DNA of 56,900 bases from Chloroflexota bacterium (GCA_016179765.1 JACPCL010000041.1:1-56900), one strand, 5' to 3'; shown: positions 39,966 through 47,926, counted from the stretch's first letter. Notes: a model not told the origin generated them from the sequence alone. Made by a program: numbers and translations.

Positions 39966-40269
39966 GCTCGACCGCTCCACCCAGCTCCAGGCCGCAATAA
40001 GAGACTTCAAAGCCATCACCATCCCCTGGGGGCAGGTTACCGAGATGGTCGAGCTGCTCCAGGGCACGCTCCCCCCGGGTGTACTTCTGACCAGCGTCAC
40101 CGTAGACGCTAGCCAGGTACGGCTAGTAGCCAAGGCAGGAAATGTGGAGCAGGCCATAGCTTTTGTCGAGGCGCTCCGAGCCACCGGCCGCTTCCAGGAG
40201 GTCCCCTACACCAGCATCTCTGCGGATATCAGTGTCACCCTCAAGCTGGTACCGCCCAAAGCCAAATAA
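39868..40269 (+). CDS. pilN: PilN-like fragment lacking its membrane helix
   Basis: A 133-residue frame that contains a coiled coil (GELEREHLRLEQQVTQRQTE) and a C-terminal PilN-like domain (TLPPGVLLTSVTVDASQVRL, then GNVEQAIAFVEALRATGRFQ). The expected N-terminal cytoplasmic NLLP motif and transmembrane helix are missing. The frame overlaps the end of the PilM-like gene in another phase. The real start is not clear (GTG at 39868 is the most upstream choice). A deletion that joined the end of pilM to the middle of pilN, or an assembly error, would explain both frames. Confidence 0.55.
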   Translation: MERAHCSLTSCVTGELEREHLRLEQQVTQRQTELDRSTQLQAAIRDFKAITIPWGQVTEMVELLQGTLPPGVLLTSVTVDASQVRLVAKAGNVEQAIAFVEALRATGRFQEVPYTSISADISVTLKLVPPKAK

Positions 40270-40310
40270 GACCCTGCTGAAAAATGCCCAGGGCATTTTT
40301 CAGCAGGGTC
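40270..40310. terminator. perfect 20-bp stem hairpin between convergent pilus genes
   Basis: GACCCTGCTGAAAAATGCCC and GGGCATTTTTCAGCAGGGTC are perfectly complementary, with one A at the centre. It begins right at the pilN stop codon and faces the convergent pilin gene. The arms contain A/T runs on both strands, so it could terminate both transcripts. The motif TTTTTCAGCA recurs at about 40351 and 50034, suggesting that it derives from a dispersed repeat. Confidence 0.65.
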
Positions 40311-40365
40311 ACCCCCCACCGGGGAAAAAGGCAGTCGCCGAACAACGGAGTTTTTCAGCGACCGG

Positions 40366-40890
40366 TTAGGGCACTATTAATAACTCACCACCAGTTTTGG
40401 CTGCGTCCTTCCATTGGTGGACCACACCGTCGGCGTCGTAGGTGTAAAAATACTTGGTCTTAGTGAGATTGACATACCTAACTAGGGAAGTCGCAAAAGT
40501 ATCGGCGTTTATGTCGTGGTCGTATAGGAGGTAGCCTCCATTGTCTCCGGTCAGGTAGTCTACCCCTTTCGGGTCGCTAACCTTACAGGTGATGATTGGA
40601 CAGTCGGTCGCGGTGACTGGGAAGGCAGTCATGAGGTTAGTAGGAGTGTCATTGGCGGTCCCAGGGGGGAAAAATATGAGTTTGTTATCTGCCAGTACAC
40701 CGGTCATGGCCGTGGACACATCGTGGAACTCGGTTCGTCGGGCCTCCTCCTGCCCAGTGCCCAGGAAGCGTCCCACGTTGGGGATGATCACTGCTGCCAG
40801 AATGCCCAGGATGGCCACCACAATAAGCAGCTCTATGAGGGTGAAGCCCCTCTCACCCCGTTCTAGAAACCTGAGCTTTCTCATTGTCAT
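40366..40890 (-). CDS. major type IV pilin / GspG-like prepilin
   Basis: A 174-residue prepilin on the strand opposite to the pilus operon. Leader MTMRKLRFLERGERG, then FTLIELLIVVAILGILAAVI with Glu5: a textbook type IVa pilin/GspG N-terminus. The ~140-residue head has two Cys (DCPIITC) that could form the D-region disulfide. The start is the ATG with GGAGG 7 nt upstream; a longer 5' extension reaches through the promoter region and is rejected. Its separate promoter would allow high expression as the main pilus subunit. It is cleaved by the peptidase encoded at 55003. Confidence 0.9.
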   Translation of the reverse strand: MTMRKLRFLERGERGFTLIELLIVVAILGILAAVIIPNVGRFLGTGQEEARRTEFHDVSTAMTGVLADNKLIFFPPGTANDTPTNLMTAFPVTATDCPIITCKVSDPKGVDYLTGDNGGYLLYDHDINADTFATSLVRYVNLTKTKYFYTYDADGVVHQWKDAAKTGGELLIVP

Positions 40891-40923
40891 TTGTAAGCCT
40901 CCGAGCTCGCTTTCCTTGAGAAA

Positions 40924-40949
40924 AGTATACCCAGACTCCAATAGATCAA
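40924..40949 (-). promoter_or_regulatory. possible promoter of the major pilin
   Basis: On the minus strand, TTGATC and TATACT lie 14 bp apart, with the -10 box about 34 nt before the ATG. The spacing is short for sigma-70, so another sigma factor or an activator may be needed. Confidence 0.3.
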
Positions 40950-41183
40950 GGCGAATCATAGCTTTTACTTCCCGTGAGGTCAACTACCTGTACTGGGTCA
41001 AGACATTTAGGACAAGATCTCCTCGTCTTGTTTTGCAGGGCGAGGGTTGAGCCAGCCTGGTAGATTTGTTCCCGGGTGATATAGTCCAGGGCCTGGGGAT
41101 CTCACGGTCAAGGGGTTCTGGTAACCCCCTCAGTGGAAACCCCTACAAGGGCTCCCCTTTGCTGAGGTCGGGGAAACTGCTCC

Positions 41184-41501
41184 GTGATGTGGCTGTTCTG
41201 CCAAGCCGGTGAGGCATGCCACCATGCCGACATGGCGGCTTCAACCACCTACCCCGAACTCTTAACTTCTCTCAGGGACTCAGGAGCCATTCCGGAGTTG
41301 GCCCAGGCAGGAGATGACTTCAGAAGAGCGAAAGCGAAACAGCTATTCCCTCTTGCGCTGAAAGCCCTAGCCAGCATGTGGAAACCTGCCGAGAGGCCCC
41401 CGGCCCAAGGCCAATCTGAAGAAGATGGCACCACTCAAGGATTGAAGCTGCTACCCGAATCGGCATCGGTCAAGTGGTGGCCCTACAGCGCCCCCCATTA
41501 A
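41184..41501 (+). CDS. doubtful small ORF, unknown
   Basis: A possible 105-residue protein (or ~90 residues from the internal ATG for MAASTTYPELLTSLRDSG). No ribosome binding site or known domain is visible. It ends exactly where the 101-bp repeat copy A begins. It may be a decayed gene. The surrounding 40.9-41.9 kb region otherwise holds only repeats and a tRNA-like fragment. Confidence 0.15.
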   Translation: MMWLFCQAGEACHHADMAASTTYPELLTSLRDSGAIPELAQAGDDFRRAKAKQLFPLALKALASMWKPAERPPAQGQSEEDGTTQGLKLLPESASVKWWPYSAPH

Positions 41502-41502
41502 T

Positions 41503-41603
41503 GCAGGTATTGCCCGCCTCGAGGTACCTTAAGCTATCCAATCCCTGCTACCGGGCCCAGAAATAGTGCAGGCATTGCTGAGCTTGGCCTTGCTTAAGCT
41601 CGG
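41503..41603. repeat. dispersed repeat, 101-bp copy A
   Basis: Aligns without gaps to 42748-42848 over 101 bp at roughly 80% identity. Shared blocks include GCAGGTATTGCCCG, CCTGCTACCG.GCCCAGAA and TGCTGAGCTTGGCCTTGC. The two direct copies flank the methyltransferase-like gene. A and B may derive from a non-autonomous mobile element or mark a duplicated insertion boundary. Confidence 0.65.
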
Positions 41604-41719
41604 TATACGTTTCAGCTTTGAGTCCCGGGTATCCCCAGCTTTGCAGGTATGAGAAAGCTTAAGAATGTTCCGTTGACCCTTGAGCGGGACATGAGGGTAA
41701 AGTGGAGCAGATGCATGTC

Positions 41720-41754
41720 ACACGACCTCAGTTCGAATCTCTGTTCGCCCACCA
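41720..41754 (+). other. tRNA 3'-end-like fragment (possible attachment-site remnant)
   Basis: CGACCTCAGTTCGAATCTCT followed by GTTCGCCCACCA looks like the T loop, acceptor strand and CCA of a tRNA (Val-like acceptor). No matching 5' half (GGGCGAA, D arm, anticodon arm) is found upstream and the T stem is mispaired, so it is not a working tRNA. Integrated elements often leave such 3' tRNA copies. Confidence 0.35.
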
Positions 41755-41871
41755 CTCTGGATAAAAGGTAAAACTTTCTCAATGACGTTCGTGCTAGCGC
41801 TCAAGCCTGGCTGAGTCAGATGGCCCAATAAGTCCCCACCTGTGGCTCTTTCGGAGACAAGCAAGTTGGAC

Positions 41872-42660
41872 TCAGATTACCTGGGCCGCATTCCGTTGTG
41901 GATAGCCGAGCACGTAGGTAATAGAGCGAGGGAACTTCTCGCCGCCGACCTGCCACACGTAATCGTTTGGCGGCAGACTGGCCACGAGCTCTTGCAGCTC
42001 TTGCGCTGAGTGCAAGCGGAGCCCGGATACGAAGGCGTCCCAGGTCAGATAGAGTGGGACGATAGGCACCAGGTACGTCCAGAAGAGCCTGCTCCACCGG
42101 AAGGGCCGCACGAAAGGTGCCGCTAGGACAACACCGAGGGGGTTTCCTAATATCGCCATGGAAGGCGGAGGTGGCGTCCCTCGGGTCATGTCGAAGAGGG
42201 CGATGGGCTGGTGCTTCACTACTGCATCTTGCAAGGTCCGCCTGACCGCCTCCGGCGAGAAGTGGTGCAGCGCCGCGAACATGGTCCTGAAGCCGTTAAG
42301 ATGATCAGGCACCGCCGCCGCGTCCACCGGCTGGTCTATGAAGCGAATGCGTCCAATGAAGCGTTCGTGGGCGTATTGGAATGCTCTAATGTTGGGATAC
42401 TTGTCGGTGAGAATGAAGTCGACGACAAGCCCAGCCTCGTCCAGCGCACGCTGCACCGCGACAACTGGGCCACCGCCGCCAGAACACAGGTCCACGATGG
42501 TTCTGCTACCTGTGGCAATCAGGGCCTCTTTCAGCCTTCTCACAATGGGCTGGTATGCCCCCCGTTCCCACATGAAGCGAATATAGTCTGTCCCCGCGTC
42601 ACGAATAGGTCGGGGGAGCCAGGCTTGGTCTTCCAACTCAAACAGGCGCAGCCCTCTCAT
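41872..42660 (-). CDS. SAM-dependent methyltransferase-like protein
   Basis: A 262-residue protein of class I methyltransferase fold by motif: SRTIVDLCSGGGGPVVAVQR (motif I) near residue 52, DFILTDKYPN (motif II) and TMFAALHHFSPEAV (motif IV/V region). A hydrophobic stretch (FWTYLVPIVPLYLTWDAFVS) precedes a C-terminal RSITYVLGYPQ block. The substrate is unknown. The ATG chosen has GAGG 7 nt upstream; upstream alternatives run into repeat copy B. The gene is alone between repeat copies A and B, so it may have been gained as a unit. Confidence 0.65.
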   Translation of the reverse strand: MRGLRLFELEDQAWLPRPIRDAGTDYIRFMWERGAYQPIVRRLKEALIATGSRTIVDLCSGGGGPVVAVQRALDEAGLVVDFILTDKYPNIRAFQYAHERFIGRIRFIDQPVDAAAVPDHLNGFRTMFAALHHFSPEAVRRTLQDAVVKHQPIALFDMTRGTPPPPSMAILGNPLGVVLAAPFVRPFRWSRLFWTYLVPIVPLYLTWDAFVSGLRLHSAQELQELVASLPPNDYVWQVGGEKFPRSITYVLGYPQRNAAQVI

Positions 42661-42747
42661 GAGTCCTCGTTGACATACTGGCGTAATTCTTGCCATTATC
42701 CCATACTGGCCCACCGTAGGGGATTCCAACTCTGCATGATTTGCCAC

Positions 42748-42848
42748 GCAGGTATTGCCCGGCTCAATGCCCCTTAAGCCGCCCAATACCTGCTACCGCG
42801 CCCAGAAGTAGCTCAGGTAGTGCTGAGCTTGGCCTTGCCCAAGCTCGG
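42748..42848. repeat. dispersed repeat, 101-bp copy B
   Basis: Gap-free counterpart of copy A at 41503-41603, in the same orientation. It ends about 26 bp from the tmk stop codon. See copy A. Confidence 0.65.
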
Positions 42849-42874
42849 CGCCTAGAGAGGGGATGGCGACACCC

Positions 42875-43567
42875 CTATGCCTTGCTGAGCAGCCCCTTTA
42901 CCCTTTCCCACACCACCTCACCGATGCGCTCCGACGGCAGGCTGCCGTCCACCACCAGCCAGCGCGCTGGGTCAGCCTTGGCCTGCTTCAGGTAGCCCTG
43001 GCGCACCTTGCGTTGGAAGGCCAGTGGCTCCTGCTCAAACCGCCGCAGGCCCTCCTGGTCCTGCCTGCCGCTGTGCCCGCTTGCCTCCCCTTGCCCTTCC
43101 ACCAGCAATGACCTCTGGGCCGATACCCGTGTCAGCGCCTCTTCCGGAGGGATGTCCAGGAGCACGGTGAGGTCAGAGGCCAGCCCGCCGGTGGCCAGGC
43201 GGTTCAGGGTGTGGATGGTAGAAAGGGGGATGCCGCGGCCATACCCCTGGTAGGCGATGGTGGAGGGGGTGAACCGGTCGCACACCACGGCACGGCCCCC
43301 GTCCAGGGCTGGACGCAGCACCTTGCTCACCAGCTCGGCCCGGGCGGCAGAGAAGAGCAGCAGCTCAGTCACGGGCTCCATGCCGGGATGGCTGCCCCGC
43401 TCCGCCATGAGCAAGCGGCGCACCTGCTCTCCCAGAGGGGTGCCGCCAGGCTCGTGCAGGAGCAACGGGGCGTGGCCCTCGGCCAATAAGCGGCTGTATA
43501 AGAGGCGGGCCTGGGTGGTCTTGCCGCTGCCTTCGCCGCCCTCCAGCACGATGAAGAGGCCTGCCAT
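42875..43567 (-). CDS. tmk: thymidylate kinase
   Basis: A 230-residue dTMP kinase. The P-loop GGEGSGKTT lies at residues 10-18, the DRF motif is in VVCDRFTPSTIAYQGYGRG, and the LID region contains an inserted polar stretch (VEGQGEASGHSGRQDQEG). It makes dTDP for DNA synthesis. The start ATG overlaps the stop of the R3H/AAA gene (TGATG). A 5' extension of 52 residues would lie inside that gene and is rejected. The two-gene pair is likely co-transcribed. Confidence 0.93.
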   Translation of the reverse strand: MAGLFIVLEGGEGSGKTTQARLLYSRLLAEGHAPLLLHEPGGTPLGEQVRRLLMAERGSHPGMEPVTELLLFSAARAELVSKVLRPALDGGRAVVCDRFTPSTIAYQGYGRGIPLSTIHTLNRLATGGLASDLTVLLDIPPEEALTRVSAQRSLLVEGQGEASGHSGRQDQEGLRRFEQEPLAFQRKVRQGYLKQAKADPARWLVVDGSLPSERIGEVVWERVKGLLSKA

Positions 43568-45162
43568 CAGCGCGCCATAGGGGAGCGGTAGATATTCAGA
43601 CGGCGGTCTGGCTCTTCGCCCACGCTGGTGGACTGGAGGTTGTAGCGGTGAGCGAGCTGGTGCTGGAGGCGGCGCACGTAGGACCGCTGGGGCGACAGCT
43701 CTACCATCTCCTCCCCTTGCCATACGCGTTCCACGGCATCCTGGGCCTCCTGAAGAGCCGTATCCAGGGCGCCGCTGGCCCCGTTCCGGTAGGCCAGGCC
43801 CCGCACGAACTGCGCGATCTGCGGTGGGTTATTGTTCCGGAGCACGTGCACCAGCTTGCCCCGAGCCTCGGCTGTGCGCAGGACCTGGGGGCCGCGCCGG
43901 TAGTGGGCCTTAGTGGTCACCAGCACCTGGGCGTCGTCCACGTTGTCTACCAACTCCACGGGGGAGCGTGTTAGCTGTATCGCGTGCTCAATGGCCCCGC
44001 GGCTGACGCCAAAGGGGAAGAGCCTGATGCTTTGCCGCTGGGCTTCCGCCTCGCCGGTCTCCTCCTCTTCCGGTTCGCTACGGTACAGCGCGCCATCGTA
44101 GCGGTCATACTGGGGGCGGTCGTAGGAGGGCCGCTCGTGCTGACGCTTGGCTGGCAGCTTTGCTTCCCGGGCCTTATGCACGCGGCCTTCCCCGTCCACC
44201 CAGCGGAGCTCTGGGTTCGGCGGCGCGCCCCGGAGCATGTCGTCCACCACCTTGGCGACGTCCAGATGGACGGCCAGATGCTCCCGGTCTCGGATCTCCA
44301 CGACGATGTCAAAGGTGGGTGGGCGCTTGCGCTCCTGGACGGTCTTCTGGGTGCGCCGGCGGCGCGCCTCGTCGTCGCCAAGGATCACGGTCTGAACGCC
44401 GCCTATCAGGTCTGAGAGGGTGGGGTTAAGGATCAGGTTCTCCAGGGTGTTGCCGTGGGCCGTGGCGATGAGCTGCACGCCCCGCTCAGCAATCGTGCGG
44501 GCGGCCTCGGCCTCCTGCTCGGTGCCCATCTCGTCAATAATGATGACCTGGGGCATGTGGTTTTCCACCGCCTCAATCATGACGTGGTGCTGGAGGGCAG
44601 GGGTGGGGACCTGCATGCGGCGGGCGCGGCCAATGCCCGGGTGGGGAATGTCGCCGTCCCCGGCGATCTCGTTGGAGGTGTCTACGACGACGACCCGCTT
44701 GCCGGCGTCGTCCGCCAGGACGCGCGCCGCCTCTCGCAAGATCGTCGTCTTGCCCACGCCCGGTCGCCCCAGGAGGAGGATGCTCTTCTCTGAGCGGATG
44801 AGGTCTTCCAGGGGCTGGATGATGCCGTAGACCGCGCGTCCCACGCGGCAGGTGATGCCGACGACTCTGCCCCGCCGGTTGCGCATGGCCGAGAAGCGGT
44901 GGAGCGTGCGCTCTATGCCCGCACGGTTGTCATCGCCAAAGGCCCCTACGCGGTGGATGACGTACTGCAGGTCCTCTTCCCGGACCTCCTGAGAGTCCAG
45001 GACCGCTTCTGATGCGGGGAAGCGTGCCTCGGGCGGCCTGCCCAGGTCTAACACGACCTCTATCAGGTCGCCCAGGTCGCCCCGCTCTTGCAGGGGGCGC
45101 AGCACGTGGGGCGGCAAAGAGTCCAGTAGCGCTTGAAGGTCGTCAACGATGATTTTCGTCAC
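43567..45162 (-). CDS. AAA ATPase with R3H domain (Ycf45/SpoIIIAA-like)
   Basis: A 531-residue P-loop ATPase. The N-terminal ~125 residues resemble the SpoIIIAA/Ycf45 start. Walker A is GRPGVGKT (132-139), Walker B is QVIIIDEMGTEQEAEAARTI, and QLIATAHGNTLENLI is the sensor-like block, with similarity to secretion-type ATPases. A Tyr/Arg-rich linker (RPSYDRPQYDRYDG) follows. After ~370 there is a domain (SRGAIEHAIQLTRSPVELVD), and a C-terminal R3H motif (RRLQHQLAHRYNL) that should bind single-stranded nucleic acid. The family is conserved in cyanobacteria, plastids and Chloroflexota, and its function is not known. It is coupled to tmk. Confidence 0.88.
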   Translation of the reverse strand: MTKIIVDDLQALLDSLPPHVLRPLQERGDLGDLIEVVLDLGRPPEARFPASEAVLDSQEVREEDLQYVIHRVGAFGDDNRAGIERTLHRFSAMRNRRGRVVGITCRVGRAVYGIIQPLEDLIRSEKSILLLGRPGVGKTTILREAARVLADDAGKRVVVVDTSNEIAGDGDIPHPGIGRARRMQVPTPALQHHVMIEAVENHMPQVIIIDEMGTEQEAEAARTIAERGVQLIATAHGNTLENLILNPTLSDLIGGVQTVILGDDEARRRRTQKTVQERKRPPTFDIVVEIRDREHLAVHLDVAKVVDDMLRGAPPNPELRWVDGEGRVHKAREAKLPAKRQHERPSYDRPQYDRYDGALYRSEPEEEETGEAEAQRQSIRLFPFGVSRGAIEHAIQLTRSPVELVDNVDDAQVLVTTKAHYRRGPQVLRTAEARGKLVHVLRNNNPPQIAQFVRGLAYRNGASGALDTALQEAQDAVERVWQGEEMVELSPQRSYVRRLQHQLAHRYNLQSTSVGEEPDRRLNIYRSPMAR

Positions 45163-45272
45163 CGCTTTGTTTACTTCCTCCCTACCTGTCAGCTAAACGG
45201 AGCTTTGTCTCCAAAGTCCTTTACCTCACCCCTGGGTCCCCCTCTCCGACTCGGAGTGGAGGAGTTTGGTAA

Positions 45273-45291
45273 TCTGGGGGACACCCCCAGA
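45273..45291. repeat. short hairpin, TCTGGGGG-ACA-CCCCCAGA
   Basis: An 8-bp perfect stem in the 150-bp spacer between the GNAT-like gene and the R3H/AAA gene. The phrase GTCTGGGGGTGT also occurs near 50027. It may act as a weak terminator for the GNAT-like gene or be repeat debris. Confidence 0.35.
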
Positions 45292-45312
45292 CCCCCGACA
45301 CAAATCCGACCG

Positions 45313-46230
45313 CTAAACGGAGGTGGGCGCTGGGGCCCATGCCGGCTTCTTCACCATCTCGGCCAGAGGGTTGACCATGAGGCGGTAGCACCCGCTCACT
45401 TCAAAGCCCATGCGCTCCAACAGCAGGCGGAGGTTTGCCTGGTACTCTGGCACCTCCCATAGGATACCCCTTCTCTTCCCCGCTTTGACGACGTAAGCCA
45501 CCAGGGAAGGCATATCCACTGCCGCATTCGGAAGCGTGAAAGTGCGGACCTTGGTCCAGCCCCGGTGGTAATCCAGCCGCAACCATGCCGCCACGTCTCC
45601 CTCCCGCTCCATAACCAGCTCGCGCGTCCGCTGGGTGGCTGGCTCCTCTGCATCCTTCCACTGCTGCAGGGTTAGCCCCGTCTTGTAGCGCACCTCCACG
45701 GGGGTGCAGGCATTGTGAAGGCGGAACAACGCATGGTCATCGGCTGGTCGGCGGAGCCGGGTATTGAGCAGGGATTCCTCCTTGTATAACGGGCTACGCC
45801 CTGGCAGCGTCAGCAATAACGCCTGGTAGGAGGGGAAAAAACCAGACTGGCTGGCTAGCTTCTGGATGTCCCATGTATCCGGAAGTTTCAGAAAAAGGCG
45901 TTCGGCCCCTCGTCTGCCGGCGTAGGCGGAAGCGGCTTCCAGCAGTTCACCTATGGGAGCGTCTTTATTTGTGGGGAGAGCCAGGTGGTCCACAAACCAG
46001 GCCGTTGGGCCGCTGGCCCTCCGCGCCGACGCCATCCCTAGCAGTTTTCCCTCTTCCAGGGCCACCAGAGCAACGCTGGTGCGCTTGGAGCGTAGGCCCG
46101 CCACTACAAAAGCAAAGCCCTGTAATGCTGGCTGGTGTCCAGCGACAGCATAGGTTGAGTATGCCGCGATGTCGGGGGTACTGACCGCAGCAACCCTGAA
46201 GGCGTCAATCAGGCCCAGGGTACGGATCAT
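45313..46230 (-). CDS. GNAT-like two-domain acyltransferase, function unknown
   Basis: A 305-residue protein with two GNAT-like halves. The first (SVALVALEEGKLLGMASARR, GPTAWFVDHLALPTNKDAP) has the beta4-alpha3 strand of N-acetyltransferases. The second (GDVAAWLRLDYHRGWTKVRT, RLLLERMGFEVSGCYRLMV) has the C-terminal alpha4-beta7 pattern. A clear acetyl-CoA pyrophosphate loop (Q/RxxGxG/A) is not seen, so activity is uncertain. The start is the ATG at MIRTLGLIDAF, inside the end of pdxT (26-nt overlap). Co-transcription with pdxST is likely. Confidence 0.6.
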   Translation of the reverse strand: MIRTLGLIDAFRVAAVSTPDIAAYSTYAVAGHQPALQGFAFVVAGLRSKRTSVALVALEEGKLLGMASARRASGPTAWFVDHLALPTNKDAPIGELLEAASAYAGRRGAERLFLKLPDTWDIQKLASQSGFFPSYQALLLTLPGRSPLYKEESLLNTRLRRPADDHALFRLHNACTPVEVRYKTGLTLQQWKDAEEPATQRTRELVMEREGDVAAWLRLDYHRGWTKVRTFTLPNAAVDMPSLVAYVVKAGKRRGILWEVPEYQANLRLLLERMGFEVSGCYRLMVNPLAEMVKKPAWAPAPTSV

Positions 46231-46810
46231 GACTTTGCCCTGCCACAATGCTCAAGAAATACTCGTGGAACCGCGTGTCCTCGGTGAGCTCCGGGTGAAA
46301 CGCTGTGGCCAGCAACTTTCCCTGCTGTATAGCTACCACTCCTCCCTCTGTGAGCTTGCCCAGGACCTCTACGCCAGGTCCAAGGTGTTTGATTTTGGGC
46401 GCCCGTATGAAGATGCAGTGAAAAGGCGCCACCCCCAGGGCGGCTATGGGGATATCCGCCTCAAAGCTGTCCACCTGCCGTCCGTAGGCGTTGCGTTGCA
46501 CCTCTATGTCCATGAGCTCCATGGGTTGAGGGCGGTCCTCCACCAGCTTCCTGGCCAGGAGGATCATCCCCGCGCAGGTGCCCCATACGCTCATGCCCTC
46601 CCGCACCTTGCGCTTGAGCGGCTCCCGAATGTCATACACATCCAGGAGCCGGGCGATGGTCGTACTTTCACCCCCCGGGATAATGAGGCCGTCCAGCCCT
46701 TCCAGGTGCCCAGGAAGGCGCACCTCCCGGCAGTCTGTTGCCAACCTGTGCAGGACGGCGATGTGCTCGGCAAAGTCGCCCTGCAACGCCAGAACGCCAA
46801 TCTTGGCCAA
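46205..46810 (-). CDS. pdxT: pyridoxal 5'-phosphate synthase glutaminase subunit PdxT
   Basis: A 201-residue class I glutaminase that feeds ammonia to PdxS. The triad is Cys79 (GTCAGMILLA), His172 and Glu174 (FHPELTED). The N-terminal IGVLALQGDFAEH and LIIPGGESTT blocks are diagnostic. It begins 2 nt after pdxS, as usual. Confidence 0.96.
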   Translation of the reverse strand: MAKIGVLALQGDFAEHIAVLHRLATDCREVRLPGHLEGLDGLIIPGGESTTIARLLDVYDIREPLKRKVREGMSVWGTCAGMILLARKLVEDRPQPMELMDIEVQRNAYGRQVDSFEADIPIAALGVAPFHCIFIRAPKIKHLGPGVEVLGKLTEGGVVAIQQGKLLATAFHPELTEDTRFHEYFLSIVAGQSHDPYPGPD

Positions 46811-46812
46811 GG

Positions 46813-47694
46813 CTACCAGCCTCGCACCGCCAGCAGTTGCTCCTGCTTCAGGGTGCGGACATCAATACCGGGCATGGCGTCGCCCAGGCCCTTGGAGGCC
46901 TCGGCGATGATGGCAGGGTCTTGGTAGTGGGTGACGGCCTTGACGATGGCCTTGGCGACCCTCTCCGGGTTGCTGGCCTTGAAAACGCCGGAGCCTACAA
47001 AGACGCCGTCCGCGCCAAGCTGCATCATCAGTGCGGCATCGGCTGGGGTGGCTACCCCGCCGGCGGCAAAGTTCACCACGGGCAGGCGGCCCAGCACCTT
47101 CACCTGGCGCAGGACCTCCAACGAGGCGCCCAGGGCCTTGGCCTCTGCTTGCAACTCGTCCTCCGCCATGTACTGAACCTTACGGACTTCGGACATGACC
47201 GCGCGCATATGCCTGACCGCCTCCACGATGTTGCCCGTGCCGGCCTCACCTTTGGTGCGCATCATGGCTGCGCCTTCGGCGATGCGCCGCAGGGCCTCCC
47301 CCAGGTCGCGGCATCCACAGACAAAGGGAACCTTGAAGCCGTGCTTCCAAATGTGGTTGCTTTCGTCCGCCGGGGTAAGCACTTCGGACTCATCAACATA
47401 GTCCACGCCCAGGGACTCCAGCACCTGGGCCTCTACCAGGTGCCCAATGCGGCACTTGGCCATGACCGGGATCGTGACGCACTCCATAATGGACAGGATG
47501 CGTTCCGGGTCGGCCATGCGGGCCACGCCGCCGGCGACCCGAATATCGGAGGGCACGCGCTCCAGGGCCATGACGGAGCATGCGCCGGCGTCCTCGGCAA
47601 TTTTCGCCTGCTCTGCCGACACCACGTCCATGATGACCCCGCCCTTGAGCATCTGGGCCAGGCCTGCCTTTACCTCCCACGTACCCTTTTCCAT
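46813..47694 (-). CDS. pdxS: pyridoxal 5'-phosphate synthase PdxS
   Basis: A 293-residue (beta/alpha)8 lyase that builds PLP from ribose 5-phosphate, glyceraldehyde 3-phosphate and ammonia. Key residues are Asp23 ([20 protein letters not shown]), Lys80 ([10 protein letters not shown]) and the phosphate loop [20 protein letters not shown]. It carries the [13 protein letters not shown] block. It has its own promoter and a strong GGAGG site. This is the DXP-independent vitamin B6 pathway. Confidence 0.97.
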   Translation of the reverse strand: MEKGTWEVKAGLAQMLKGGVIMDVVSAEQAKIAEDAGACSVMALERVPSDIRVAGGVARMADPERILSIMECVTIPVMAKCRIGHLVEAQVLESLGVDYVDESEVLTPADESNHIWKHGFKVPFVCGCRDLGEALRRIAEGAAMMRTKGEAGTGNIVEAVRHMRAVMSEVRKVQYMAEDELQAEAKALGASLEVLRQVKVLGRLPVVNFAAGGVATPADAALMMQLGADGVFVGSGVFKASNPERVAKAIVKAVTHYQDPAIIAEASKGLGDAMPGIDVRTLKQEQLLAVRGW

Positions 47695-47736
47695 CGGCGA
47701 TACCTCCTCTGGGGGATAAGCACCCGCTGGACTCCA

Positions 47737-47766
47737 ATTATAACCCTTTGCTTTATGTTACTTCAA
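47737..47766 (-). promoter_or_regulatory. sigma-70-type promoter of pdxST
   Basis: On the minus strand, TTGAAG is followed after 18 bp by a perfect TATAAT, 42 nt before the pdxS ATG. Confidence 0.65.
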
Positions 47767-47897
47767 CGAAGGCCAACGCATGGTTCTGTTTGCTTTCGTT
47801 TGATGGCGCCGCGGCCTGAAGACTACGGTATGATGCCGCCTCGTTTACCGGGCGGTAGTTTCACCCTCAAGCATACACTACCCAACACACACTTCTC

Positions 47898-47926
47898 TTT
47901 ACATCTGTCAGCCCCCAGACTAAACT
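47898..47926 (+). promoter_or_regulatory. possible promoter of the DinB-like gene
   Basis: TTTACA, 17 bp, TAAACT lies about 80 nt before the start codon, in the 312-bp spacer divergent to pdxS. Between it and the gene is a GC-rich hairpin-forming stretch (GCCCCCGCACAACCTCTGGG). Confidence 0.4.

Noticed and set aside
41680-41757. Complete tRNA gene ending in the encoded CCA at 41752-41754
   Set aside because: No complementary acceptor 5' strand, D arm or anticodon arm could be found, and the T stem is mispaired.
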